This document shows, one piece after another, positions 55,875-64,000 of a DNA stretch of 64,000 nt. The position numbers were made by a program, and so were the translations under genes. The number at the start of each line of letters is the position of its first letter. The stretch's first letter is position 1. The notes beneath the pieces are model-generated. The model was not told where the DNA came from and did not search any database. It saw only the letters and a program-made list of their open reading frames with translations. The DNA lies in assembly GCA_947626145.1 (NCBI GenBank), contig CANQRB010000009.1, positions 42,285 through 106,284 of the forward strand, read 5' to 3'. Source of the stretch: an uncultured Clostridia bacterium (lineage in GTDB: Bacteria > Bacillota > Clostridia > UMGS1883).

Positions 55875-57529
55875 TCAAAGCTCGGGGAGGAAGTCGGCCA
55901 CGGCGTCCGCACCGGAGGCTTCCAGCTCCTGCACAAGTGTTTCCACAAACTCAATGTTCACGCTGTCGAGAGAGAGGGTGAGGGCTTCGGTCGATGCGGC
56001 ATCGCCGTAGGCCTCGCCGAAGGTAATTGTGTTGTTGACAGTGTCTATCTTGAGAGTTTTGTATACCTTTCCGGTATCCCCTCCTGTGGCCTCAACAAGT
56101 TCGCTATTATTGCTGCCCAGATAAATGACCCCGTCCTTGACGGTGAAGCCTATCTCAAGGCCTTTGAGAACCTCGGTGTTCATGGAAAGTGTGTCGCCCT
56201 CATATTTCATGATTTTTGACGCCTCGGCGGTGAGTTTTCCGTCGTCAAGGTATACGCCGCCGGCGGAGATCACCTTGTTGGCCGCGGCTATGCGGGCCGC
56301 CGAGGCGGATTCACCGCCATCAGATTTGAGTATCTCTTCGATAACAAGACTGTAAATGCTGGTCTTTGCAGAGGCTGTGCCAACATTTGTCCCGTCGGAA
56401 AACGCGGCGGAATAAATTCGGTTAGTGTTGGGCGTGTATACAGCGACGCCCGTGTTGTCGTCAAGTTCCGTGTATGTGCCGAGCGGCTCCATTATTCCGG
56501 ATTCGGCGTTTTCGTGGTATACCCGTATGGCCGTTGCGTCCTTCGATTTCCCGCTGAAGTTTACGGTAAAGCCGTTGTTTTCGGCATCCCAGCCGAGAAA
56601 AGCTGTGGGAACCTCAGCGATGGCGGGAGTATAGTTTTCGTAGAGGTAAATCTCGTTGACGTTGCAGTAGTCGCTGGTGTTCTCATACTTGATATAGCGC
56701 CAGCTTTGTATTTCATTAAGCACAGCTCTTGTCTCCCGATATGCGTGGGGCTGCTCGGTCACTTTGTAAATCACAGTCCACTCGTTGTCGTCGTTGGAGC
56801 CGTAGAAAGCGGTGTCCTTCATACGGTCGGGGTAATTGGGACGGGGAACGAAGCCGATGGCAGCGATGGGCATAGCCTCGCCCAGGTCTATCCGGAGATA
56901 GCTGCCGCTGTTGCCATCGAACATGGTGTTCACGTTGCCGTCAAAGGCATTGGCGGCACCATTTTCATTATTCCATGTGCTGCCGTTGGTCATGGCCATG
57001 CCCGTTGTGTCGATGCGCCTGAGATTTGAACGGCGTATTTTTATGTAACTCATCATGGGGCCGCCCTTGCCGCCGTCAGTGAGTTTCAAATTCAAGGTCG
57101 CGTAACCGCCGGTTACTTCTGCGGGGGCGGTAACTATTACGGGGCTACCACTGTCGGCGTTTGGCAATATTCCGTATTTACATAAATTCTTCTATTTTGT
57201 ACAGTATCTTTTTCCATAGGCCAGGTGTATTCACCCGTAAGAAGGTCTGGATATCCATCGACTTCCGTAGGCGTGTCGTCGATGCCCCACATTGCGCCCG
57301 TCACCGGGTCTTTTCTAAAGAACTGCTCGGTCACGGAATTGTAGATGCCGAATTTGTCGTTATTGGAAAGGGTGGTGACGTCCCTGTCGCCGCAGTCCAC
57401 AAAGTACAGCAAATCGGGGTCTACATTATCCCTGGTATCGGCCGCGAAGGCTGTCAAAAATCCACCGGGGGGGGGTAACAGTACCATGACCGACGCCACG
57501 GATGAGGCTAAAAGCGTTTTGAATTTCAT
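55875..57529 (-). pseudogene. Broken paralogue of the C-terminal half of the 57850-62805 protein
   Basis: A signal-peptide start (ATG 57529, AAAGGAG upstream) leads into YFVDCGDRDVTTLSNNDKFG..., closely matching the downstream-half domain of the 1651-residue neighbour. The frame ends at 57137. The matching continuation resumes in another frame near GILPNADSGSP (about 57170) and runs to 55875 through the F5/8-type domain (NAFDGNVNTMFDGNSG, DYCNVNEIYLYENY) and the C-terminal tail. Compared with the neighbour, ~68 codons are missing at the junction and ~30 AT-rich bases fill the gap. Also lacking is the ~1100-residue glycosidase and CBM part. A 9-C tract lies inside the signal peptide. It could still yield two fragments but is best read as decaying. 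Confidence 0.8.
57467..57475 (-). repeat. Nine-base homopolymer inside a signal peptide
   Basis: Nine G on plus (nine C on the coding minus strand) encode Pro-Pro-Pro in the signal peptide of the broken paralogue. The frame is correct with nine bases. Confidence 0.85.
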
Positions 57530-57579
57530 TTTACATTTCTCCTTTTTATTTATTTTTGAACACAAAATTGTGTCCCATA

Positions 57580-57640
57580 CCAAATAAAATCGTCGCGGCG
57601 GACGGCAGAGGAGCGTCAAAAAGCCATGCCCGTCCGCCGC
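57580..57640 (-). terminator. Terminator after peptide gene A
   Basis: On the minus strand a perfect 11-bp stem (57595-57605 with 57630-57640) is followed by ATTTTATTT. Confidence 0.75.
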
Positions 57641-57662
57641 GTTAAATTATTGTTATATCCGT

Positions 57663-57833
57663 TTACTTGCCCGCCCAATATTTCTGCTTTTCAAGATCCT
57701 CGCGGGGCGAGTCGATTATCGAATAGATGATTTTGCCGTTGGCGCCCTTCTCCCTGAGCATAGAGGACATGACGGCCTCCGTGGCGGAAAGGCGGACGGC
57801 TTTTACCTCGGGATATGCAAATGTCTTTTTCAC
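57663..57833 (-). CDS. 56-residue peptide A, coupled to the secreted glycoside hydrolase
   Basis: Starts at GTG 57833, 17 bases after the stop of the 1651-residue gene, with a strong AAGGAGGA at 57842-57849 overlapping the region just behind that stop. The product begins (M)KKTFAYPEVKAVRLSATEA, continues VMSSMLREKG and ends EDLEKQKYWAGK. It has no signal peptide, no cysteine and no membrane span. Shared residues with peptide B are concentrated in the first 23 positions, while the C-termini differ: a conserved-leader, variable-core layout. A terminator follows, so the hydrolase and peptide form one transcript. Confidence 0.78.
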   Translation of the reverse strand: MKKTFAYPEVKAVRLSATEAVMSSMLREKGANGKIIYSIIDSPREDLEKQKYWAGK

Positions 57834-57849
57834 GGTATATTCCTCCTTA

Positions 57850-60800
57850 TCAAAGCTCGGGCGTGAAGTCGAGGTCGGCGTCCGCGCCGGAGCCATCGGT
57901 CTCGCTTATCTCGGTGGGTACGAACTCAAGATTCACCGCGTCAAGGCTGAGCACCTCGGCCAGCTGGCCGGTGGCCTCGTCGGAAAGAGTCACGGTGCCG
58001 TCGGCGTTGACGGTGAGCTTGTTGTACTTGTTGGAGCTCATGCCGTCGGTGAAAGCAAGGCCAAGCTTGACGGCCTTTTCGGTGAGAGTTATGACGTTGT
58101 CCTTTTTGGTCATCACAAGGGCCGTTTCCTTTGTGAGGCTGCCGTCCTCGCCCAGGAACACGCCGCCGTTTTTGAGCACCTCGTTCACCTTGGCGAGCTG
58201 GGCCGCGTTTATTTTGCCCGTGAGGGTGCTGTCGGCCACCGCCTGCATAACAAGGCTGTAAATGGCTTCCTTTGCGGTCTCGGCGCCCTTGAATACCACG
58301 CCGGCGACTGTTACCGTGGGCACGGCGGTGTAGGTCAGGTTGGTGTTGGGAGTGTTCATGCCGACGCCGTCCTCGGCGGCCGGGTCGTAAACGGCCTCAA
58401 AGGTCTTGCCGTCGGCGGAGGTCACGGTGACGCCGTACTCCGCTCCGTCGATGGGAGTCACGGCCTCGGCCACGAAGTCAATGGTGAAGTCGCTGCCGTC
58501 CCAGCCGAGAGCGGGAGTAAGGACAGGAATTTCGGGAGCGTCAAGGGTGTAAAGATAAATTTCGTTTACGTTGCAGTAGTCGCTGCCGTTCTGGTACTTG
58601 ATATAACGCCAGCTTTGCATTTCGTCGAACACCGCTCTTGTCTCCTGATATACGGGAGGCCGTTCAGTCACCTTGCAAAGCTCCGTCCACTGGCTGCCGT
58701 CATTGGAACCGTAAAAGACGGTGTTTACCATCCGTCCGGGATAATCGGGACGGGGGATGAAGCCGATGGCAGCGATGGGAGTGGCCTCGCCAAGGTCTAT
58801 TTGAGCCCAGCCGCCGCTGTTGCCGTCGAACATGGTGTTCACGTTTCCGTCAAAGGCGTTTTCGGCATGGTTCTTATCTTCCCATGTGCCGCCGTCGGTC
58901 GTGGACTTGCCGGCAGTGTCGATGAGCTTGAAGGGAACGGCGGAAATTTTGATGTAGCTTATCATGGGGCCGCCCTTTCCGTCGCTGTCCAGATTGAGGT
59001 TCAGCGTGGCTGTGCCGCCGGTCACATTGGCGATGCCGGTAAGGGTCACGGGCTCGCCGACCTTCATGGAGGGAACTATGCCGGAGGCTATCACCTTATC
59101 GTTGATCTTCAGGCTGGATTTGCGGTTGTAACTTTTGGTATCCCAAGGTGTATAGAATCCGGCCTGGAAGGAGTAAACGCCGTCCTCCAGCTCAAACTTG
59201 TAGGTCACGCCGGGGCCAACGTGGTCGGTCTGATCCTTGGCGTAGCGATAGGACGCGGCCTTGACGCAGCCGTCGTCCGCGCCGCCCTGCTCATAGGGCC
59301 AGGTGTCCTTGCCGGTGAGGAGGGTGGGATAGGTGTCGTTCTTTACATAGGTGTCAGCAACGCCCCATTCCTTGCCGGTGACGGGGTCGGCGGCGTAGAA
59401 CTGCTCAGTTACGGAGTTGTTCACGCCCAGCTTATCCCCCTCGGAAAGGGTGGTGACGTCCCTGTCGCCGCAGTCCACGAAGTACAGCAGCTCGGTGTCC
59501 ACGGGCAGGAAGTTGGTTATGCGGAAGTTGTCCACGGTGAGGCTGTCGCCGGTGACGGTGAGCTCAAGCTCTCCCTCGCCGTAGGCGGTGACGGCGGTTT
59601 GGGGGGTGATCGCCGCCTCTTTGCCGCCGAAGCTTACCGTGCCTTCGCCCTCGGCCTCAAACTCGAGGGTGTAGTATCCGGCTGCAATGTCGGTTATGGT
59701 CTGACTGAGGCTGCCGCCGGCGGAAAGCGCCGCCCTATGAGCGCCCTCGGTTCCCTCGACGGCCACATTTTCGGCTGTCCAGCCGGTCAAATCGCCGGTG
59801 CCGAAGGAGTTGTTGCTTATATACCCGTCAAGGTTTTCGGGAAGGACAAACTCTACTCTTATTTCGGTGTTTTCGTTTATTTCAAGGGAGAGAACGCCGT
59901 CTTTGACCTGCGAGGACACGTCTTTGCCGTTGGCCGAAACGGCGAAGGTTCCATCCGGCCAGTCGTGCTTAAGGGTGAGGGTAACGGTCTCGCCGGGGGC
60001 GGCGGAGGTCTTGTCGAGGCTTACTGTTCCGCCCTCGGTGGCCATAACGCTGACCTTGTACTTTTCCTCAACCTGCGCCGCTCCGGCCACGGCGGGATAG
60101 AACTCGAAGCCGTCAAGGTTGGGGGCGTAGTTCACAAGGGTTTGATACTCGATGTTTTCGGGCTTGTGCTCAGTGGTGCCGGACTTAAGCACGCCGCACT
60201 TTACCTCACGCCAGTTGTCGTTGAAAAATCTGACAGTGTTGTCTCCGGCGGCAAGGGTCACGGGCACGGCCACAGTGCGCCAGTTGTCGGTGCTGAAGCT
60301 GTTCTTGAAGTACAGCCGCTCCGCGTTTTCGCCGTTTACGGTGAAGCTGGCATAGCGATCCACAACTTGGGCATTGTAGTCGTGAGCGCCGAAGAGCTCG
60401 CCGTTGGAATGGCGAATTACCATCTTATACTCCCCGGCCTTGGGGGCGTTGACGGTTATCTCCAAGGCGTCGTCGGTGCCGCCCTGAATGTTGGAAACGT
60501 ACCTTCCGCCGTCTGCAAAGGCGTTGTCAGTGACCTTCGCGCTGCCCGCGAGGTCGCCGTCCTCGGCCTCCACGGTGACGGCCTCCGCGTCGGCGGCCCG
60601 TACCCGCAGATAATCAAGGGCTATAGCCCCATCCGTGTCCACGTCGATGATATTGATACCCTTCTGGAGGAACACCGCCGCGCCGGAGGAGGCGAAGCCC
60701 TCGCTTGCGGGCAGATCGACAGTTGTCAGAAGGTTGTCAAGGGTCAAAGCGGTGTTGTCAAGGTAGATATTTGCCTTAGCGTCCGCCTCCGCCGCATAGC

Positions 60801-62805
60801 GGAGGGTCAGATTGTACATTCCGTTGTCGGGAACGACCACCGTAAAGCGCACGCCGCCGCCGTTTTCAACGCTGACCTCGTCAAGGCCGGTGATATAACC
60901 GGAGGCGCTGTATCCGCCGAGGGTATTTTCGGTGGTGACGGTCGTGGCTTTGTTGTCAAACAGGGTGTTGAAGTCGCCCAGCTCCGCCTCGTAAAGGCTG
61001 TCGAACTCGGGAATCTCCCCGCCCACGTAGGTCAGGCTCAGGCAGTCGATGGACGCTCCCTGAGTTGTGTCGCTCGTGCCGCGGTAGGAAATTGTGTGTT
61101 CGCCGGCGCTGAGCTCTATATAGTCGGTGTACATACCGGCCATTTTCCAGCCAAGGGTGTTTTCAAGAGTGAGACGGACGCTCTCTCCGCCGTCAACCGA
61201 GCGGGTTTGATAAACGGTTTTTGGGTCGTGGGACGCGGGCGCGGCGGTATTTACGCCGTATCCGTTGCCGTAAACCATGTCGGCACGGTAATAGCCGTCC
61301 ACGGGAACGTCCACCGTTATGTCAACGCCGTCGTTGGGGGTGTTTAAGCCGCCGAGCCGGTAACCGCCGGAATAGGCATATGTGGTGGGGTCGTTGCTCT
61401 TAGACACTTTGCCCACATATGTGGCGTTCTCGGCCTCCCAGGTCTTGCGCCAGGGGCCCCGGAACACGGTGCCGGGCACGTCGCCGTCGCTCGCCGCCGT
61501 AACGGTGATATTGTAAGCCGCCGAAGCCTCCATGCCGTCCAGCTCGACGGTTACCTTGCCGTCCTCAACGGCGCAGGTGCCGGTGAGGATAACAGTGGGT
61601 TCCGCCGCAACGCCGTGGTAGGCCGTCCAATAAGTGGCCTCGATCTTGACGTTGACCGCCTTTGCGCCCTTGAAGGCGTCGGTATCGGCTATGTTTTCAA
61701 GAACTATGTCGGCAGTGCCGTCCACTCCGCCGAAGATAACGTTGGCGCTCTTCTTGTTGTCGTCGATGGATGCAAGGCCATAGAGCTGCTCGCGGGCGGT
61801 GGAGGTGGTGAGCTTAAGGGTCTCGCCGCTCATGTCGCCGTACCATTTGTACAGCCACCATGCGCCGTTGGGCTCGTTGTTGTCGGCGGCTATATCATTG
61901 AGGTTGCCGGCCATGTGCCAATAGGGCAGACAGCCGCTGACCTTGTTTTCCTCAAAGAGGGCTATCCAGTTAACCAGCTTGCCGGGAACGGAGCAGTCCG
62001 CCTGAGGGGCGTACTCGTTTATGATGATTTCACGCTCCGTCATTCCGGCGGCATTCTCTATATTCCGGTAGTCGTCCAGATGGGACTTGAAGCTGTTCAG
62101 CTTGTCGGTCTGGAGCTCGTGCCAGGTTATGTAGTCGGGCTCACATTTATTCTTTACGCAGAAGTTTATCCAGCTCTTCATGGCGTTGGGCTGGTATGTG
62201 GCATAGCTTGCGCCGCCGACGAGGGCCTCGGGATCCAGCTCCTTTATGAGGGTGTAAGCCTTCTGCCAATAGTCGTTGAAACGGTCCTGAACAGCGGTGT
62301 CGTTGTTCACATTATTGAACCAGATGCCGTCGGGCTCGTTGTATGGCACGTAAACGAACTTGCCCTCGAAGTCGGGGCGGCTCTCACGGAGCTCAACGAT
62401 CTTGGGCACCATTTCTTTTATCCTGTCCAGATAGTCGTCAATGGTGGTATACTCGTAGCTCCACAGGGCGAAAATGTCCTGAAGATAGATCTGTACCTGT
62501 TCGCCGCCGGCCTCGAGAAAGGTCTCGGCCACGTCCAGCACGTCGCCGGTGGGGTGCTGAAGTCCGTCGGGAGCCTTCTGCACGGCGGTGCCGGGCTTAA
62601 GGGGCGTAAGGGTGTTGGGGTTGGGCGTGCCGTGGCTGCCCAGCCCGTAAAGGAAGCCCGCGCTGCCGTGACGCATGGGGCCTGTCCTGTCTGTCATGTC
62701 CACCGTCAGGGTCGGGGTGTTTGCCGCCGACGCCGCCAACGGAGCGAATGTCATCACGCTCAGCGCGACCGTCAGGGCCAGCACAACTGAAATGAACTTT
62801 TTCAT
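57850..62805 (-). CDS. Secreted multimodular glycoside hydrolase (clan-A, GH39-like) with several CBMs
   Basis: A 1651-residue exported enzyme. The signal peptide (MKKFISVVLAL...ASA) is followed by a TIM-barrel catalytic domain (~30-440) with the clan-A pair Glu157 in YNEPDG and Glu264 in IINEYAP as probable acid/base and nucleophile, closest by eye to GH39-type xylosidases. Then come three CBM6/CBM35-like beta-sandwiches (WEAENATYVGK..., YEAELGDFNT..., VEAEDGDLAGS...), a CBM4-like domain (FGTGDLTGWTAENV), a YFVDCGDRDVTTLSEGDKLG domain, an F5/8 type C domain (NAFDGNVNTMFDGNSG) and a C-terminal domain ending ADADLDFTPEL. AAAGGAG at 62814-62820 supports the start. The divergent AraC-type gene is its likely regulator. 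No wall anchor is seen. Confidence 0.85.
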   Translation of the reverse strand: MKKFISVVLALTVALSVMTFAPLAASAANTPTLTVDMTDRTGPMRHGSAGFLYGLGSHGTPNPNTLTPLKPGTAVQKAPDGLQHPTGDVLDVAETFLEAGGEQVQIYLQDIFALWSYEYTTIDDYLDRIKEMVPKIVELRESRPDFEGKFVYVPYNEPDGIWFNNVNNDTAVQDRFNDYWQKAYTLIKELDPEALVGGASYATYQPNAMKSWINFCVKNKCEPDYITWHELQTDKLNSFKSHLDDYRNIENAAGMTEREIIINEYAPQADCSVPGKLVNWIALFEENKVSGCLPYWHMAGNLNDIAADNNEPNGAWWLYKWYGDMSGETLKLTTSTAREQLYGLASIDDNKKSANVIFGGVDGTADIVLENIADTDAFKGAKAVNVKIEATYWTAYHGVAAEPTVILTGTCAVEDGKVTVELDGMEASAAYNITVTAASDGDVPGTVFRGPWRKTWEAENATYVGKVSKSNDPTTYAYSGGYRLGGLNTPNDGVDITVDVPVDGYYRADMVYGNGYGVNTAAPASHDPKTVYQTRSVDGGESVRLTLENTLGWKMAGMYTDYIELSAGEHTISYRGTSDTTQGASIDCLSLTYVGGEIPEFDSLYEAELGDFNTLFDNKATTVTTENTLGGYSASGYITGLDEVSVENGGGVRFTVVVPDNGMYNLTLRYAAEADAKANIYLDNTALTLDNLLTTVDLPASEGFASSGAAVFLQKGINIIDVDTDGAIALDYLRVRAADAEAVTVEAEDGDLAGSAKVTDNAFADGGRYVSNIQGGTDDALEITVNAPKAGEYKMVIRHSNGELFGAHDYNAQVVDRYASFTVNGENAERLYFKNSFSTDNWRTVAVPVTLAAGDNTVRFFNDNWREVKCGVLKSGTTEHKPENIEYQTLVNYAPNLDGFEFYPAVAGAAQVEEKYKVSVMATEGGTVSLDKTSAAPGETVTLTLKHDWPDGTFAVSANGKDVSSQVKDGVLSLEINENTEIRVEFVLPENLDGYISNNSFGTGDLTGWTAENVAVEGTEGAHRAALSAGGSLSQTITDIAAGYYTLEFEAEGEGTVSFGGKEAAITPQTAVTAYGEGELELTVTGDSLTVDNFRITNFLPVDTELLYFVDCGDRDVTTLSEGDKLGVNNSVTEQFYAADPVTGKEWGVADTYVKNDTYPTLLTGKDTWPYEQGGADDGCVKAASYRYAKDQTDHVGPGVTYKFELEDGVYSFQAGFYTPWDTKSYNRKSSLKINDKVIASGIVPSMKVGEPVTLTGIANVTGGTATLNLNLDSDGKGGPMISYIKISAVPFKLIDTAGKSTTDGGTWEDKNHAENAFDGNVNTMFDGNSGGWAQIDLGEATPIAAIGFIPRPDYPGRMVNTVFYGSNDGSQWTELCKVTERPPVYQETRAVFDEMQSWRYIKYQNGSDYCNVNEIYLYTLDAPEIPVLTPALGWDGSDFTIDFVAEAVTPIDGAEYGVTVTSADGKTFEAVYDPAAEDGVGMNTPNTNLTYTAVPTVTVAGVVFKGAETAKEAIYSLVMQAVADSTLTGKINAAQLAKVNEVLKNGGVFLGEDGSLTKETALVMTKKDNVITLTEKAVKLGLAFTDGMSSNKYNKLTVNADGTVTLSDEATGQLAEVLSLDAVNLEFVPTEISETDGSGADADLDFTPEL

Positions 62806-62935
62806 ACCTGTTTCTCCTTTTTTTGTTATTTGTCACAGCGCCGCACTTATTCCGGGTCGAAGGTAAATGCGTACACTAATGCCTATTATGTCTATTATTT
62901 TATCACAAAGTTCAACATAAAGTAATATCCCCATG

Positions 62936-62965
62936 TTGACAAAATATGTCCTGATGTGGTATAAT
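62936..62965 (+). promoter_or_regulatory. Promoter of the AraC-type regulator
   Basis: TTGACA 62936-62941 and TATAAT 62960-62965 have an 18-base spacer. The 184-base divergent region should also contain the hydrolase promoter, which I could not place clearly. Confidence 0.75.
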
Positions 62966-62989
62966 TTTTATTTGAGAGAGGTGATCTGT

Positions 62990-63781
62990 ATGCGGGACTA
63001 CTTTACCGATTTTGAAAATATCAGCGGCGATTTCAGCATTTATGAATACGGCGAGGAGCAGTGCCAGGGCGGCTACGGCTTCGGCCCGTATATCCGCCAG
63101 ACATATTTTATCCATTATGTGTACAGCGGGAGGGGGCTGTTCCGTGCCGGCGGCAGAGAATACCGGCTCGAGGCGGGGCAGATGTTCCTGATCTTTCCCG
63201 GTCAGCTCACATATTACGAGGCCGACGCGGAGAAACCGTGGTTTTACCGGTGGATAGCCTTTGACGGCGGGCTTTGCGAGGCGCTGCTCGGTTCGGCGGG
63301 GCTGAGCGTGGACAATCCCGTGCTGACCGACGACGCGTCCCGTTCCGCCGGGGAGGCTCTGAAAAAAATAGTGGACGGCGGCGTCACATCCTACGCCCGC
63401 CTTATGCGCGACTTCTGGAACTTCGCCGCCGCGCTGCCACAGGGACGTATTCCCGCATCCAACCGGCATATCCGCCGGGCGAAATCGTATATACATTCCC
63501 ATTATATGGAGCCCCTTTCTGTCAGCCAGATAGCGGCCGCGGTAAATATAGACCGCAGCTACCTGTGCAAGCTTTTTAAGGAGCACGAGGACGTTTCTCC
63601 CCAGGAATACCTGATCGGCTACCGTCTGCGGGTCGCTCAGTCCCTGCTGCTGGATACGGATTACGACATTACCACCGTCGCCCGACTGGTGGGCTATGAC
63701 GATCTGCTGAGCTTTTCAAAAAGGTTCAGGTCCAGAATTGGAATTTCTCCCTATAAGTGGAGAAAGGCGCGGAGGGGATAG
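62990..63781 (+). CDS. AraC-family transcriptional regulator
   Basis: A 263-residue regulator. An N-terminal cupin-like sensing domain (RQTYFIHYVYSGRGLFRAGGREYRLEAGQMFLIFPGQ) is followed by the two helix-turn-helix units of the AraC/XylS domain (residues ~165-260: LSVSQIAAAVNIDRSYLCKLFKEHEDVSPQEYLIGYRL and ITTVARLVGYDDLLSFSKRFRSRIGISPYKWR). Such regulators sense sugars and activate adjacent glycosidase genes. GAGAGGTGAT supports ATG 62990 over an upstream in-frame codon. It is divergent from the large hydrolase gene. Confidence 0.93.
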   Translation: MRDYFTDFENISGDFSIYEYGEEQCQGGYGFGPYIRQTYFIHYVYSGRGLFRAGGREYRLEAGQMFLIFPGQLTYYEADAEKPWFYRWIAFDGGLCEALLGSAGLSVDNPVLTDDASRSAGEALKKIVDGGVTSYARLMRDFWNFAAALPQGRIPASNRHIRRAKSYIHSHYMEPLSVSQIAAAVNIDRSYLCKLFKEHEDVSPQEYLIGYRLRVAQSLLLDTDYDITTVARLVGYDDLLSFSKRFRSRIGISPYKWRKARRG

Positions 63782-63928
63782 CTCTGCCCCGCCGCCGTCT
63801 CTGTGCATGAAAAAGAGGATGAAAAAATTCCCTGTGTAAATCTGGAAGAACGGGGGCCGTCCCCAAAGCCGCGCAGACCGTTTGAGGGTATAAAATACAA
63901 AAAACCGTCTTTTTGTCGTAAAATGATG

Positions 63929-64000
63929 TGACCCCAAAAAGTTAGACTTTTCATAGCGTAGTAGTTTTGCTGACTGCTACGCTATTTTTATGCAGTCAAG
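63929..64000. mobile_element. Left end of a probable IS3-family insertion sequence (continues beyond the window)
   Basis: The stretch starting TGACCCCAAAAAGTTAGACT at 63930 has the typical terminal inverted-repeat sequence of IS3-group elements (IS150/IS2 type). A hairpin, TAGCGTAG / CTACGCTA with a T-rich end, at about 63955-63988 lies just inside, as often seen for blocking read-in transcription. No transposase codons are in view. The 63782-63928 stretch before it shows no gene. Confidence 0.6.

Noticed and set aside
57727..61347. Plus-strand open frame of about 1200 codons opposite the glycoside hydrolase
   Set aside because: It is the antisense shadow of the GC-rich hydrolase gene: no ribosome binding site, low-complexity Val/Gly/His composition and no recognisable domain.
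1..64000. CRISPR arrays, prophage genes, toxin-antitoxin pairs or biosynthetic gene clusters
   Set aside because: No regularly spaced short repeats with unique spacers, no phage structural or integrase genes, and no recognisable cluster enzymes were seen.

Overview
The window reads as a chromosomal segment of an anaerobic, Gram-positive-type member of the Firmicutes, most likely a moderately GC-rich clostridial commensal or rumen-type organism. This rests on S-layer-homology (SLH) surface anchoring, the smc-ftsY and DUF177-rpmF gene orders, a Bacillus-type LexA box, a CotH-family gene, a sodium-pumping decarboxylase operon, and many secreted carbohydrate-active proteins. The taxonomy is inferred from gene content; no 16S gene is present.

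Layout. (1) 1-3830: the end of a membrane Na+-pumping, biotin-dependent decarboxylase operon (carboxyltransferase, gamma subunit, biotin carrier, beta subunit, pyruvate/oxaloacetate 5S-type carboxyltransferase). (2) 3831-21281: a strong promoter, a folded and possibly pseudoknotted 5' leader, and one 17.1-kb gene for a giant SLH-anchored surface protein. Its signal peptide is separated from the rest by a frameshift at a run of nine G. (3) 21282-31968: a secreted GH43-like enzyme with ricin-type and CBM32 modules, an oppositely oriented secreted protein, araA (L-arabinose isomerase) with an operator-like leader, and a secreted LamG-metallophosphoesterase-PHP fusion. (4) 32025-36261: lexA with its operator, ychF, and a secreted CotH-kinase protein, all on the minus strand. 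(5) 36476-47119: HtrA-type protease, PrsA-like lipoprotein foldase, then smc, ftsY, a UPF0182 membrane protein and a lipoprotein. (6) 47243-50592: an RRXRR-like protein of unknown role and a minus-strand operon of metallo-beta-lactamase-fold hydrolase, aldo/keto reductase, leucine-rich-repeat protein and esterase. (7) 50792-55380: DUF177, rpmF, tRNA-Arg(CCU), putP, pncB and a Lys/Pro/Ala-rich protein. (8) 55628-62805: a minus-strand locus with a 1651-residue clan-A-type glycoside hydrolase, a broken tandem paralogue of its C-terminal half, and a 55-56 residue peptide gene coupled closely behind each. (9) 62990-64000: a divergent AraC-type regulator and the end of what looks like an IS3-family element.

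How it fits together. The window combines housekeeping functions (chromosome segregation, protein targeting, translation, NAD salvage, SOS control) with a surface and glycan-use programme: a giant adhesin-like S-layer protein, galactan/arabinose-related enzymes, and an AraC-controlled hydrolase locus. The least explained features are the homopolymer tracts at the N-termini of two exported proteins, the structured leader, and the paired big-secreted-protein plus small-peptide cassette at 55.7-62.8 kb.
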